This document shows positions 1 to 11,380 of a DNA stretch of 64,000 bases, in pieces. A model generated the notes under the pieces. That model saw only the letters and a program-made list of their open reading frames with translations. It did no database searches and had not been told where the DNA came from. The translations under genes and the position numbers were made by a program. The DNA comes from Ornithodoros turicata. Its lineage: Eukaryota; Arthropoda; Arachnida; Ixodida; Argasidae. Where the stretch lies: positions 81,558,273 through 81,622,272 of the forward strand of contig NC_088201.1 in NCBI RefSeq assembly GCF_037126465.1. Direction: 5' to 3'. Positions within the stretch are counted from its first letter, which is position 1, and every line of letters begins with the position of its first letter.

Positions 1-2858
1 CTGACAGGAAATCAAGAGTGTGACATCGAACCCCACTGGTGGAGCCTTTTCATCAACTGTTATTCTGTAATCCAAGTATTTAACTGTGCGTTGTTCGGCT
101 TCAGTGTTGTGTTATCTCCTTTATGTTCCACTACCTCATCATTGCCTACATGAGAGCACTTAGGTTGCTCTGCAAGCGTGTTATGCTCAAAGGAGCCTCA
201 CGCATGCATATCATGCATTTCCTCATGCGTATCCATTAATGAATCGCTGTGGCTAACCTTCCGTGACCCGGAGGAATGAAAATGTCCAACTTGGATCACC
301 AAGAGCAACCAACAAAATATTCGTTCGTGTAAATTAACCACGTACGTTGAATGATCCGGTCATTTACGTGTAACCAAACGTATGAAATGATTCGACTGAG
401 ACTTTTGCAATAGTCCACGCACACAAAAACGATAAGAGCAGGTACCGCACAGCATGCCGCAACATACACACAGTAGAAGGGAGACTTTAGGGAAGCGTCA
501 TGTGCGAAAAAAAAAACTCACAGCCTGGATCAACGACGCGTCCAGCGACGAGCGTTGCCTCAACAACAGCCACAGGCAGAAATTGGTGGCATCCTGGCGA
601 AGGCGCTCGGCACTCCATAGCACCGACGTCGACTTTCTACGCAAGTGATCTGACCGCTTCTCTCGTAACTTGACCACACCGGTGTCCGCCGGGTTCACAC
701 TCGGAGCATACATGACCGTTTATCCCAAAAACATCTACCTCGTCACACCAACCTCACCGCACATCCCGTTCCCCACGCGCGCCCACGAAGCACGCTGTTG
801 CAAATGACAGAACGAAGACTGACGTTGGACCCCCCCCCTTCTGTCACATTTGCTTTCTTTCTTTCTTCAACAATCAGAAAGAGAGAGAAAGAAAAAAAAA
901 AGAGACGGCGAGAAAGAGAGAGGAGAGATAAGAGGGATGGAGAGAGCCAATAAATAGAGCTTACCCCTATCGGCGAGATAAACCCTAATAAAGCGATAAG
1001 ACCAGTCAGTGTGTGGCCGCGGGGATGCAGATGGCAATCGGATGATAACGGTGTGGATGGGGATTTATTATATGATGCACAGCTGGTTGAGGTTTCCGGC
1101 GCGCTGCTGTCGATCGGCCTAAAAATGGCGCGAACTGGCCTTGGCAACTCCCTGTGGGCGCCAAACAACCGTCTTGGCTGTAGTGACGGAGCTTATGTAA
1201 ACTTCCGTTTTCAGCACTACAGGATTTATGAGGTGAGGGCGAAGGGACGGATCACTGAGGGCCAAAGCGCCGCACTGCGAATTGGCTCTTGTATACTAGA
1301 CGAGTACAAGGTGGATATACAATGTGCCACGTAATTTAAAGGGCAGTGCATTTTTTACTTTATCAAGGTTATGCATTACTTTGTGTGAAGTTGCGCTGTA
1401 TAATTTAGTATCGGTATCGCAAAGCACTGGGATCCACGCGATTTGAAATTGCCGCGCATAGAGACGTACGCGTAACGTCACGACGGTGTTCCCACCTATC
1501 GCCTGTCATCCTCGCTCCCACGTGACCACTCCAGAATGAACGTCGTACAACGCCACGCGAGCTCGGAATGGAAAACAAGATTCGGCTAAATAGCACAACC
1601 GCTTTGCACTTTTACGTATGCTGTATGCTTCATTACAGTACTATCTCATAGCAGGCGTATAGTGTCGGTTAGACAAGCACCTGTAATGTTGCTGCATGAC
1701 AAAGGGCATTTAGATGGAGCAGAGCCCATATATTTTAAGCACGCGGCTTTCCATCACGTTGTTGCAGCTACAGATAATCCGGTAGAAATAGGAATAAATG
1801 TCTGATTAAGGTCAGGAAGCGACTTTTCCTGGGATTTTCCGATTATCAAGCGTGCAAATTTGCTGCATGCTTCAACTATATAGATATTTTGCACTCCGAA
1901 ATGAACTTTCGTGAGTGACACTGAAGGTCACAAGGGCTGTTTCCTAAGTTGGAAACTGTAAGCTGGAACTTAACACGTATCATATACCAAAAAGCGGTAC
2001 CGTCGTTGAATGAGAAGAGCGTTGACCTGCATTAAAACGAGAAGAGGAAATGAGAACGAAACAGTCTGTAGTAGCAGCGCCAATGAGCTCGCAGAAGAAT
2101 ATGTGACAGCTACTAGGCTACTTGACCTATTGCTCGATAGTAAATGATTGCACGGAGCGGTAAAACGACCGTGTCACATTTTCTGTATCACTCTCTCTCG
2201 ATTTACCCACGGCTGACGACATCAGAGACAGTTGCCGTGCAGCACGTACATGCCGTGGCCTCAGGATGTCCTGAATGTCTTCCTAGAATTCTACGAGATT
2301 CCTCAAAAAGAAAGATAAAAAGTCCCCGAGGGCCATTCTCGCTATCGACACCGAGGATCTTTGATCATCGGGGTATACATGAGCGCAAGATTAACATATT
2401 CACCACCTTTAAGTTCAGTTACATCGACCTCGTTAGTTGAAGCACGATGGTTCGTGTTCCGGTATTTTGTATCATTTATGCTGGAGGTACTCCGCTGCAG
2501 GCGCAGCGTAGATGGTCGTGAACAATATCGCACAAAACGCCGAACGGGTAAGGTGGAATTGTTATTTTTTCGTACACCGTGTTAACAACTTACTTTGTCC
2601 TCTCTCTCTCTGTCTCCCACGCACCGTCTACGTGTTTCCGAACTTGTTGACGCAAAACAACTGTGGTTGCGAGCACTGCTCACATGGTTCCCACTGAATT
2701 TTTGAACAAAAATTCGTGCTTTCTAGGACCTTATGTTCAGACGTCAGTTTCACTGGGATGTAAGACAGTTTATGACAAGGGCGGCTTCAATATTTTGCAG
2801 AAATATTTATAAGCTACAGGTATCACATGAGAGAACTCATGGGGAATGCACAATATAC
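1..2858. other. No recognisable gene; purine-rich tract
   Basis: I see no supported gene, RNA or mobile element in this stretch. Positions 851-950 are a low-complexity run of A and G (GAAAGAGAGAG-type), preceded by CTTT repeats, which generates spurious ORFs on both strands. Around 1120 there is a short CpG-containing segment with an AAAATGGCGCG motif, too little to call a promoter. Confidence 0.5.
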
Positions 2859-3062
2859 TGTAAACGTATTTTTATTCGCGGTGTATTAATTTTCGCGAAT
2901 CGCATTTGGGAGGTTATTCGCGAGTATTTAATTTCGCGATTCCAGGTGTTTCCTTCCGCGGGATCAATATCACGCTGTGTTCGCGAGTACAATTTCTCGC
3001 GATTTTTTAGCTGTCGCGAAATTCGCGAAAATTAATACATCGCGAATGAGAATACGTTTACA
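2859..3062. mobile_element. 204-bp MITE of TTCGCG palindromes
   Basis: Both ends carry the same 12 bp, TGTAAACGTATT, in inverted orientation (2859-2870 and 3051-3062). Inverted similarity continues inward through ATTCGCGRTGTATTAATT. The interior is filled with TTCGCGAA/CGCGAAT palindromes at about 15-30 bp spacing. This is the structure of a small non-autonomous DNA transposon. The target duplication is unclear (TA is possible, not symmetrical). No protein is encoded; a 100-aa ORF across it is a by-product. Confidence 0.75.
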
Positions 3063-3384
3063 TAGTTTACGGATGTGACTGACAACTACTGAATTTTAAA
3101 GATCGTAGTACAGAAAGAAAAAAATATTAATAGAATGGAGGGTGCCGTTGATTTCTTGCTGCCGATTCCTACTGCAATAAAGAGTGCTAACTCCTGCGGT
3201 TTCGAAGCTACAGTTCTGACTCCGGAAAACCGTAATTTGCCCAAGCAGCTCCATGAGAACTAGAAAAAGATGCAAAATCGAGGGTTTCTGAGGACTAAAG
3301 AAATTCCAAGCTTTCAAGACCTTGAAAATGGCATTTTCAAATCCCAGGGTATTCAAGGGTTTCAAGGACCAATGGGAACCATGT

Positions 3385-3550
3385 GTCCAGACGTGGTCAG
3401 ATCGATACAGGACAGCAAGGAAGTAGCTCGGGACACGAAGGGTTAGTGCGCGTTTGGGGTCGACTTCACAGGAAACTGTCTACATCTGATTGGAAAGCCT
3501 GTCGGTCAACCCAGGGAACGACTGAGACAGCACAGTCGCTTGCAAGAACC
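3385..3550 (-). mobile_element. Degenerate SINE fragment (family S1, body only)
   Basis: Reading the minus strand, this aligns by eye to the body of the S1 SINEs at 7490, 54282 and 62190. The order of landmarks is kept: the GGTCGACTTCA block, GGAAACTGT, the ACCCAGGGAA block and CTGAGACAGCACAG. The tRNA head and the A-rich tail are gone and identity is clearly lower than in the complete copies, so this is an old insertion. I see no target duplication. Confidence 0.6.
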
Positions 3551-4005
3551 CATCCTTTCGAATCCGTTTGGAGCTTGCGTGAAATTTCAGAAGTCCTTTA
3601 CAATTGGGAAATGGCCTGTAAAAACGCTGAATTGAGTACAGACACGCGGACATCTTGATGAAATCGAACAGGAAAACTTTTTCACGGTCATCGCCATGGA
3701 GAAACACCAGCTGGTACTTTTTGGACAGACAGGCACAGTGCTACAATATGCGCATGTAAAAAAAAAAAAATAAGTGCAGATTCCGAGCCTGTATCAGCTG
3801 AAATATACATTCTATCGTGCCCCACTCCCCATATCAGAGCCCAAGTCCTTGTATCCAGACCAACAATCGTTTCATAAGCAAAAGCGGAGGAACATTTGTG
3901 ACAGTCATTCTCTGTTGTCAGGAATGGATGGAATTAGGGAGCATTTACTTTTATCAGACAGCGAGCGGCGCGTACAGAGACAGAAGGGGTGCTTGTGGAG
4001 TATTT
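3551..4005. other. No recognisable feature
   Basis: Nothing beyond a short poly-A run near 3757-3770. ORFs here lack coding character. Confidence 0.4.
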
Positions 4006-4154
4006 CCCAAGCAGCACAATGTACTGAAAGTCGAGTGCAATAGGGATAGGTAGGTGGAAGGCCTTGAACAGGCTTGTGAAACTAAAGAACATTGATAAGA
4101 CATATACCGTCCACCCCTATTGCACTCGACTTTCAGTACATTGCGCTGCTTGGG
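4006..4154 (+). mobile_element. Hairpin MITE, family M150, copy 1
   Basis: The ends are inverted repeats of about 35 bp, starting CCCAAGCAGCACAATGTACT and continuing through GAAAGTCGAGTGCAATAGGG. They flank a loop of about 75 bp that holds GTAGGTGGAAGG and AACATTGATAAGACATA. The same element recurs at 19314-19466 (loop inverted) and 37314-37467 (same orientation). It encodes nothing; short ORFs starting MIRHIPST in all three copies are translations of the inverted repeat. Superfamily not assigned because no clean target duplication is visible. Confidence 0.85.
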
Positions 4155-5183
4155 CCACTTAGTGACTCACGGCGAAGTACTCGTAAATGCCGTTCAGGTA
4201 AGCGGCAACACCCTATGTGCACGGACGCGGTCCACGAATTTATAAGTAAAGTAGTAACGCCTGGGCGTCCTAATGAAACCTGAAATATGTCCACTTGCAC
4301 TCCGTCTGCTCCCTTTCAGTTAAGACTTCGAAGGAATGTACGTCGAAGTGTGGTCGCGGGAGGAATTCCGAAGACAACAGATGGTAAGTTGGAGTTTAAT
4401 GGAAGACGAGAGAAAATATGAAGCAACAGATGCTATAGTGGGTGTGAAAAAAAAAAGCTCCCACAGTTTAACAAAGATTGTAATTCCAGTACTATTCTTC
4501 ACAAACAGACTTTTCCACAGTACACGGAAACCAGCTTCAAGGGTTACGAAGTCCTTCGCATTTAGGGTGCACGTTCGTATACAGAGACGATCCCTAAAAA
4601 TAGGAACTTAGTCTGAAATCGGTTAGCACAGAATTTCACTTCCTCAGAAAGAGATCACAAAACGCAGTCAGGCGCACACGAAGCGACGCAATATTGCACA
4701 CTCGTTGTTGTACTGCCAACGAAGACAACTAGCCACAAATCAACCATTTATGTGCTTCATTCCCTCTGAAATTCACCGCGGGTGGTCCCCGCCATGTACA
4801 ATACAGAAGAGACAATGGCGCACAGTAACAGTGTATCCGCAAGAACTTTCACTGCTCTTCGCCCTGAGGCATTGCCGCGTCGGCTCCATGCGCCGCGCTG
4901 TTTGATTGCTTTATTGTTATCTCGATCGCCGTATTTACTGTCCCTGTCAGACACAGAAAGTACATACGGTTGGCAGATATATGTGCGTCCTGTTCTAAAA
5001 ATGGTTTGAGTTAGAGCTAGTGTACACGTTCTTATAGCCTCGAACGAAACGGAGAAAATGCGTAACCGGTACCTGAATGTATTTCGGCGATTTGAAAGCG
5101 CAAAGAAATCGTGTCGAATGGAAATTCGGAAATATAGTAGTTCAGTTAGTTAGTCGTTTTGTAGTACTCATAGCGATTTCTTG
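4155..5183. other. No recognisable feature
   Basis: I see no supported gene or repeat. CTTAGTGACTC directly right of the M150 copy resembles the inner end of the MITE at 30838, but is too short to call. Confidence 0.4.
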
Positions 5184-5292
5184 GTGGATCGGAATGTTCA
5201 CCACAAGGGTTCCCAAAACATAATAGCGGATTCCTTCGAAGTGGCTGACATCACGCTGGTGAACGTTGATTTCATAGCTTCCTTTATCATGC
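5184..5292 (+). repeat. Dispersed repeat F, copy 1
   Basis: One of four diverged copies (5184, 7321, 19084, 51555) of an unassigned repeat. Shared landmarks in order are GTTCACSATAACGGTTCC or close variants, AAAACAYRATA, an RGTGGCTGACRTCACGCTG block, and GATAGCTTCCTTTATCRT. No terminal inverted repeat, tRNA head or A-tail is seen, so neither class nor ends can be fixed. Confidence 0.6.
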
Positions 5293-6500
5293 AGTTTTCG
5301 TGGAGTGCTACGCACACACGTGGATAAGGTGAGGCAGAATAGCCTAAAAAAGCTTTATCGAGTGCTGTTCCGTGATTATAGAACAGCGTTACGTCATCGA
5401 ATGGAGCATTGAGACCCCTTGCGGAATACATTGTATTTCGCAAGAGCGCGAAAGGATCGCCTGTTGCTGACGGTAACCAAGTAGAAGGACATTGGTGCAG
5501 AAACAATCTGCGCAGCATTTTATGTTCAGTGCACACAGCACGCAAATACCATGATGTAAAATCAAATTTGTCCTTTGGTCAACCAAAAGCTACACTGTCA
5601 CCCATCCCAAGTCAACATCCCAAGATTTCTTTACGGAACAGGATACTCCCAGACTGCACCAGCCATAATCTCGGGGACGGGACTCAGTCTGTGGGACTTG
5701 AGAAATGTTACACTTGACCGCTTCATGTTAGCCCCACATGTCCACGGGCTGCTTCGCAGAGCACAGAGCAAATCTAGCTTCGAAGGTAACCTCCTGACAT
5801 CACAAACACGCTAAGACGCATAGAGGGGAAGTATGACGCGAGCCAGCCACGCCAAAGCCAGACTCTACACGACATCCTGGTACAGGAGAACCATAAATCT
5901 CGCTGTGCACACACGTAGGACGGACAACAACGTTAAGGGCTTAAGTGGCTCCCAATTAACTCGACTGGCGGAAGAGGCTCAACACCGCCTCCTGTATTAG
6001 ATGCATATTGAGGACAAGCACGAGACTACAGAGCAGCAGCGCAGAAAAAAAAAAATCGAGGCTGAGGCCTTTCGGGGAAGTTCCAGTAGCTGCGCATGAC
6101 GAAGTCCGCTCTACACGCAGTGGCAAAGGAGTGTGCCGTCATTACCGTGTGTTGCGAATATGGCCATGCTCCGTGCACATAGCAGGGCCGCGTTTGGTAT
6201 AGAGGAATCACAATTAGCGGGCGGCGCCGTCAAAGGAAAGGATTTGGAGAGCCCGTTGTCGGACAGGCAAAATCACCGGGTATGAGTGGCTAATTATATC
6301 TTCTCTACATTGTGATTTCGTTCGTTAAGTATTAATTCGGATCAATTGTTTGTGTACACTGCGGAAGGAACACAGGATGGAAGTCACGCTATGGAAGTCT
6401 TGTCCATCGCTTGGCGGTGAACGGCTACGCTCGTGAGATATCATCACGCTCTCTCTCAACACGACGGTTTTTCCTTTCCGATCGACGTCACGAGCAAATA
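5293..6500. other. No recognisable feature
   Basis: No supported gene or repeat. ORFs at 5409-5814 overlap each other in different frames without a splice or start context that supports them. Confidence 0.4.
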
Positions 6501-7260
6501 GACAGTTTTAGTGCGTCGTACGCTATCGCATTTGCGTACGTAGGGGCAGACATGTGCCAGTTATACGAAAAATGTAATTGATTACCGTTACCAATTACTC
6601 GACACCAAATGTAATTGAGTAACCAGTAGAAAAGTAACGCGTTACTCCGGTCGTTACTCTGTATTCACGCAAATTATACCGGTCTTTGTGTTCCTAAGAA
6701 AAGAAAAAAAATAAGGTTCAACGGCGGAACAGCTGAAATAACACGAAAAACAAAAACGCGTATGACAAGTATGTCTGTATGTCTACTGTATTTATCACTG
6801 GGGAAGACGTTGACCCGATTGTGGATGAGCATTGAGTGGAAGTTCCCCTTGAGTCATTAAACCTCCAAAGCTACCACAAAGGTACCACCACTGTGGTATA
6901 GGAAGAGACAACGGAGAGAGACCCTCAAATTCCAGAACGCTGTTACAATGACCTCCTCTTGTTATAGTAGAACGACACAACAAGGGCTGACGGCACGAGG
7001 GGCAGACCATCTGAAAGATAAGGTCATCTCTGCCGGAAAAGTAATCAATTATTGAGTAATCGATTACTCAGAAAAGCAATTGATTACTTGAAAAATTACT
7101 CAAAAAGTAATTGATTACAAGTAACGCAATTACTAGTAACGCGTTACGCACAAGTCGGCGTAGGGGATAGTGTTGGCGGTTCTGCGCAGACGGAAAACAT
7201 AAAAGACAGCTTCGCCTATTGCGCAGAGCCACCACGCTATCGCTTACGTACGCAATAGCA
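6501..7260. mobile_element. TA-type MITE (family T), split by a hAT insertion
   Basis: The outer parts (6501-6546 and 7159-7260) match the intact family T element at 8909-9026. Shared blocks are GTTTTAGT, CGTACGCTATCGC, TTTGCGTACGTA, GGGATAGYGTTGGYGG and TTGCGCAGARCCA. TA precedes the left end at 6499-6500. The right end is worn and stops after a CGCTATCGCTTACGTACG block, so it is approximate. The interior was interrupted by the 612-bp hAT element listed next. Confidence 0.75.
6547..7158. mobile_element. Non-autonomous hAT element, 612 bp
   Basis: The element is flanked by an exact 8-bp duplication, CGTAGGGG (6539-6546 and 7159-7166). That is the length hAT transposases generate, and it lies inside a MITE whose uninterrupted form is known from 8909. 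Ends are imperfect inverted repeats: CAGACATGTGCC on the left and CCGACTTGTGCG as the reverse complement of the right. Both subterminal regions are packed with GTAATTGATTAC and TAACGCGTTAC palindromes, as in many hAT elements. There is no transposase ORF, so mobilisation would need an enzyme from elsewhere. Confidence 0.88.
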
Positions 7261-7320
7261 GAAGGTTTCACGTCAAAGTAATTGTAAGGCACTCGAACAA
7301 GATACTGGAGAGTTTAAGTA

Positions 7321-7440
7321 GATCGGAAAGTGTTCACGATAACGGTTCCGAAGACACGATAAGCCAATCGCGCTATATCATTCAACTCGTTGACGTAACA
7401 TTGTCGAGCTTAGATCTGATAGCTTCCTTTACCGTACTGT
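7321..7440 (+). repeat. Dispersed repeat F, copy 2
   Basis: Contains GATCGGAAAGTGTTCACGAT, AACGGTTCCGAAGACACGAT, AAGCCAATC and GATAGCTTCCTTTACCGTA in the same order as the other three copies. It ends about 40 bp before the target duplication of the next SINE. Confidence 0.6.
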
Positions 7441-7489
7441 GTTCGTAGATTCCCTCCGACCTACTGATATAATGCCGTGACTACAATAT

Positions 7490-7747
7490 ATTTTTTCTTT
7501 ATTCCGTGTTAGGGCCGCGAAGCAACTGTGGCTAGTGGGGGCGGCAGGGGGGGAATTAGTAGACGTCCTGGGCTGACTTCAGGGGGAACTGTGCCGAAAT
7601 TCGTCTGGAAAGTCTTCGGAAAACCCAGGGAAAACCTCTAACAGCACAGCCGGCGGTAGGATTCGAACGCTCCACCTGCCAGCCTTCAGCACGACCTCGG
7701 CTACCACCAACGAGCGGGACGCCTTAACCCGCTCGGCCATGCCGCTG
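7490..7747 (-). mobile_element. SINE family S1, near-complete, tRNA-Ser/Leu-like head
   Basis: A tRNA-derived retroposon on the minus strand. The head lies at the right end (ACCAGCGGCATGGCC, with an A-box-like TGGCCGAGCGG and a B-box-like GTTCGAATCC). The S1 body follows (CCGGCTGTGCTGT, CCCTGGGTTTTCC, GTTCCCCCTGAAGTC). The tail ends in GAATAAAGAAAAAA at the left. A 13-bp target duplication, GTGACTACAAYAT, flanks it (7477-7489 and 7748-7760), which shows retroposition rather than a tRNA gene. An inserted G-run shortens the GAGCGGCGTAC part of the body. Confidence 0.9.
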
Positions 7748-7760
7748 GTGACTACAACAT

Positions 7761-8469
7761 CAACCACGACAACTTCACCAGTAAAACAGTCCACGAACCA
7801 CTGACTCGTCTTTAGCCCAATCTTTGACTCCTGCCGTCATTAATAATGATGATGGCTGGGCAACAATTCACGGGTGAAACAACGAACAGAAGACTTCCAA
7901 CCACGAACCACACGCGTTCACCTCGTTCAAATCCTATTTCGTTTATGTGCGACGCCGACAACCCCCCCCCCCCCCCACACACACACACACCCGTCCCTAC
8001 GCAATCGCTCCCTGATACGCGACTTCCTTTTTGACGAGGAAGAAGAAACGACACCCAATTTGAGCGACTGCGGGGAACCGTCACAGTATGAACTACTACA
8101 CGCTCCAACACACTAGACGTATAATTGGAGTCTCCTATAACTCCACCCGCTGGAACGACAGTGAAGCAGAAGTTGCAGAAGCCAACCGCTATTGAAGACC
8201 ATTTTTCATCCTTGAACGACAGCGCGGCTTCTACCGCGGAGCCTGTTCACACATGAAGTCATCGCCGTTACGTGGTCGCATTTAATCGCATCCGTGACTT
8301 CACTAAAGGGAAGGATAATAGCAGAGAAGGCGCTCTAGTTGACCAAATTTGGGGATTGGTAAAGTGGTGTGTGTTTTAGGAAGTGACTGCTAATTGAGGA
8401 ACAAAAATGTGCAGAGGCAACTCTTAATCGCGAGTGTATTTATGAGTGCGGTTTCGCGCCAGGTTAACG
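7761..8469. other. Intergenic; poly-C and CA microsatellite
   Basis: Contains a C run (7962-7976) followed directly by (CA)n to 7990. ORFs through this point read proline/histidine-threonine strings and are artefacts. Nothing else is recognised. Confidence 0.6.
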
Positions 8470-8775
8470 GCGGGTACGGATATATCCGTAATGCGCTATT
8501 TCCGGTTAGCGGTGTTAGAATTTCTGCATCCAAAACGGGGGAACGGCAACGGGCGTATCTGCATTACAGTTTTCATTTTCGTTCGCTGCAATATTTCGGA
8601 TTCCATTGTCCGTTTCCGATTGCAACCGTCCAATTCCGTTTCCGGTAATGGAACGGCCGTTACGGAGTTATCGGGACAGCATCTTCGGCTCTGTCAGCAC
8701 CTCGTTTTGCCTATTTGTTGCTTCGGCAAAAGGGCGGATTTCGGATATCTGCGAGATCCGTATATTTAGCGGGAT
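8470..8775. repeat. Region with recurrent CGGATAT/TTCCG motifs
   Basis: The segment has repeated short motifs in both orientations: CGGATATATCCG near 8476, CGTTTCCGATTG, CCGTTTCCGG, CGGATTTCGGATATC near 8740 and GATCCGTATATT. Motif density like this is seen in subterminal parts of some DNA transposons, but I found no matching termini or target duplication, so this is only a description. Confidence 0.35.
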
Positions 8776-8908
8776 TTATTCTTTTCGGTCTTTTTTTTTC
8801 TTCTTCTTCTATGTTTCTTCGTCTGAGCCCAGACACTGTAGACGGACCTAACCGGCCCTCATTTCAAGGTCGCATCCAATGACGGACGCTCATTAGTACA
8901 CAATATTA

Positions 8909-9026
8909 ATGAGACTTAGTATATCGTACGCTATCGCCTTTGCGTACGTAAGGGATAGCGTTGGTGGATAGCTTTGCGCATTGCGCAGAACCATAAAGCT
9001 ATCCCTTACGATATACTAAAACACAC
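8909..9026. mobile_element. TA-type MITE (family T), intact 118 bp
   Basis: Flanked by TA on both sides (8907-8908 and 9027-9028). Arms are ATGAGACTTAGTATATCGTA on the left and GTGTGTTTTAGTATATCGTA read inward from the right, followed by the CGCTATC/GGGATAGC block. TA duplication with short inverted repeats fits a Tc1/mariner-derived non-autonomous element. It supplies the uninterrupted sequence against which the hAT insertion at 6547 is read. Confidence 0.8.
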
Positions 9027-9030
9027 TATT

Positions 9031-9380
9031 GTGATGTCACGGAGAGGTGGATGTGTTTGCATCGTGTGTGGACTGGGACGAGTCACCGACGGATATACGT
9101 CCTAAACATCCCACATTGCGCTTCAAATGCTCTCGGGTGGCAGTCCAGAATTGTATGACAGGAAATAGAGCCCCCGGAAAAGAGGAATCATTCATGTCAC
9201 CGCATAACAGTAATATCTATTACCCGAATTCGATGCCTACCGACTATTTTCGTTTCCGGAAATGAATGAACGTGGTACGTGTTCCCAGCTTACCTCCCAG
9301 CTCGTTCCCAACTCCAATTGTTTGTTACCATTCCCTGCATTCCCTGCCCGAAACCCGGGCCGGTTTGAAGCTATGACAGA
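9031..9380. other. No recognisable feature
   Basis: A 72-aa ORF at 9047-9265 lacks any recognisable motif. Confidence 0.35.
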
Positions 9381-9460
9381 ACAGAACTTCACAGCATAAG
9401 CAGCTTTGAACCAACTGCCATTCAGAATTATATCGCTCTCTTTCCTGATTTGTTGAAAAA
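9381..9460. repeat. Fragment related to foldback P
   Basis: GAACTTCACAGCATA, CCAACTGCCATTC, GAATTATATCGCTC and CTGATTTGTTGAAAA match, in order, the arm of the foldback at 43706-43945. Only one arm is present and it is diverged. Confidence 0.55.
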
Positions 9461-10993
9461 TATTTAGAGTGTACGCAAGCACCGTTCAGATGACCACCTT
9501 CGCACACGACAAATACGGGGCGTGGGTTAGCCCGCTTCAAATTCTGGATTTTGGAAATGGTGTTTTCGGGGATCCGAGCAACAAAGTTACTTCAAAACGC
9601 AACTAGTACTACATCAGAAAGAGATTCCTGAAAAGTGCAGACGCAAATTCGGAAATAACCAGAAAACTATAACCCCAGCTAGAGATTTAGAAAAGGCACG
9701 GCGACGACGAGCCGCCTGTCTCAAACAACATTTCTCTTAAAAAGGAAAATACTTGGCATTCGTTCTTCGCGAACAGAACCGAACGCGGGTGATGCATCTT
9801 ATGTGGCTTCATATCCACCCCCTCAGCGCAGGCTCGCTATTTTTAAAAACTGTTCCTTGCCTTCCGAAGGGATTCCAAACGCTTACGCAGCTGTCTCCAC
9901 TGAGCACGTCCAGCATATTCAAATAAGACTTTAAGGGAAGTGCCGATACTTCTCGTGAAGCGAACCTATTAAAGCCAAAGCTTTATCAGGCCGCGTGACC
10001 CGCCTCACGCTGCCACCGCACCGCGTGATCGCCAGACTATGTTTGCGGCACTCTGAAAATGTGCAATCGCCACAGCAACGCAGCAAACAGACGCACAAGA
10101 TTTTCAACAACAACTTAATTGTATATCAAAGAGTTGCGCAAGAATTCTTCCTGATGTGCTCGCTTCCGGGTCTTAAGCACGTCCAATACAAACAAGCTCT
10201 ACAAACCACCGTCCCATGAAAGAAGGTAGCCGCACGAGCGATTTGTTCCGCAATGACTATCGTGCCTCATTTTCAGAGTGCACACATAAGGCTTTGAGAG
10301 AGACAAGGCTCCTCATTTGGCTTCACACCAAGAACGACAATCAAGTGCATTCCGAGAAGTCCATCCTCTTCGGGGAGCCAAGCACAACAGAGACAACCGC
10401 CAAGAACGGCGCTTATTTATCTCTCATAATCACGCAGGATGCATCATCGCAAGTCCGACGACCCGGAGGACATCGCCCCTCGTGTGCAGCAATTCACACG
10501 CAAATAGCAGAGAGCAACATTTTATATCTTCACCCTTTATTTCGAGCTCGATGTATTACGTTTTGTTAGTAGAGACGCTTTTGATCAAATACCGTTAAAT
10601 TCGCGAATATATTTAAAGCATTACCGAAATGTAACTACCACGAATCGAGAGAAGTACGCGCAACTCAATGTCCCAGTTACGTTACTTGAGCTTTAATTAC
10701 GGAGCTTTTCCCACTTTTATAGATGTCGTTTATTAGGTCATACATGGACTGTACCGCATCCCAGGTTACCGAGGAAAAAATGAATTGTTTTGTTACGTAC
10801 CGTGAGAAGAGGCTGCTGGAACGTATGCACAGGTCAAGCTCTGACGTCAGAGGAACAAGAGTAAGGTCACGTAATGTCACGACAGGGGGCGCTTCGCTTT
10901 TCTTTGAAATTGATCGGGTATACACTCTAGAAAGAGATTGGTGGTGTGTCACTACCGAGTGATCTGCCTTCCGGTGTAACCACACGTTGCTGA
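9461..10993. other. No recognisable gene
   Basis: No supported gene or complete repeat. The ORFs at 9995-10598 overlap in two frames and show no known motif. Confidence 0.4.
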
Positions 10994-11053
10994 AAAACTA
11001 TCATCCCGAATGACATCGTTCCCTCCTCTGGTTGGTTGGAGCACGGGAGGCGT
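10994..11053. repeat. Second fragment related to foldback P
   Basis: AACTATCATCCCGAATGACA, TCGTTCCCTCCT and GCACGGGAGGCG align with AACCATCATCTCGAATGATA, TCGTTATCTGCC and AAACGGGAGGCG in the arm of the foldback at 43.7 kb. Confidence 0.5.
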
Positions 11054-11172
11054 TGGCTCCGCGCTTCCCACAAATGACGAGTGATATCGGTATCATTCTA
11101 CGCAATCGTTGGCCTTCAGCGTGCCGTGCGGTTAAGGTCCGTTTATACAGTGCAGCCCGGGGCTAAGTGTAG

Positions 11173-11380
11173 TACCCCTGTCACACGAGCAGTCAATGAT
11201 CATTGAAATTAATGGCCATTGAACATACGTATAACGCCACCAATCGTGTAACGTGTCAAGCTCTCAAAGGCCCATTGGATCCTAAGCTCCTGGTTGACAC
11301 ATCGCACACCTGGTGACGCTACGCGCACGTTCATTTGCCATTGATTTCAATGACCATTGATTGCACGTGTGACAGGGGTA
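11173..11380. mobile_element. MITE with TACCCCTGTCACACG ends
   Basis: The left end TACCCCTGTCACACG and the right end CGTGTGACAGGGGTA are inverted repeats, followed by a diverged CAATGATCATTGAAAT / ATTTCAATGACCATTG block. The element is about 208 bp and codes for nothing. The shorter palindrome at 13157-13251 has closely related ends (ACCCC..GTCAGACGGGCACG), so these are members of one MITE type. Confidence 0.75.

Noticed and set aside
1011..1334. 107-codon frame in a CpG-containing segment
   Set aside because: Splice-like sites inside it do not combine to a sensible exon and no family is recognised.
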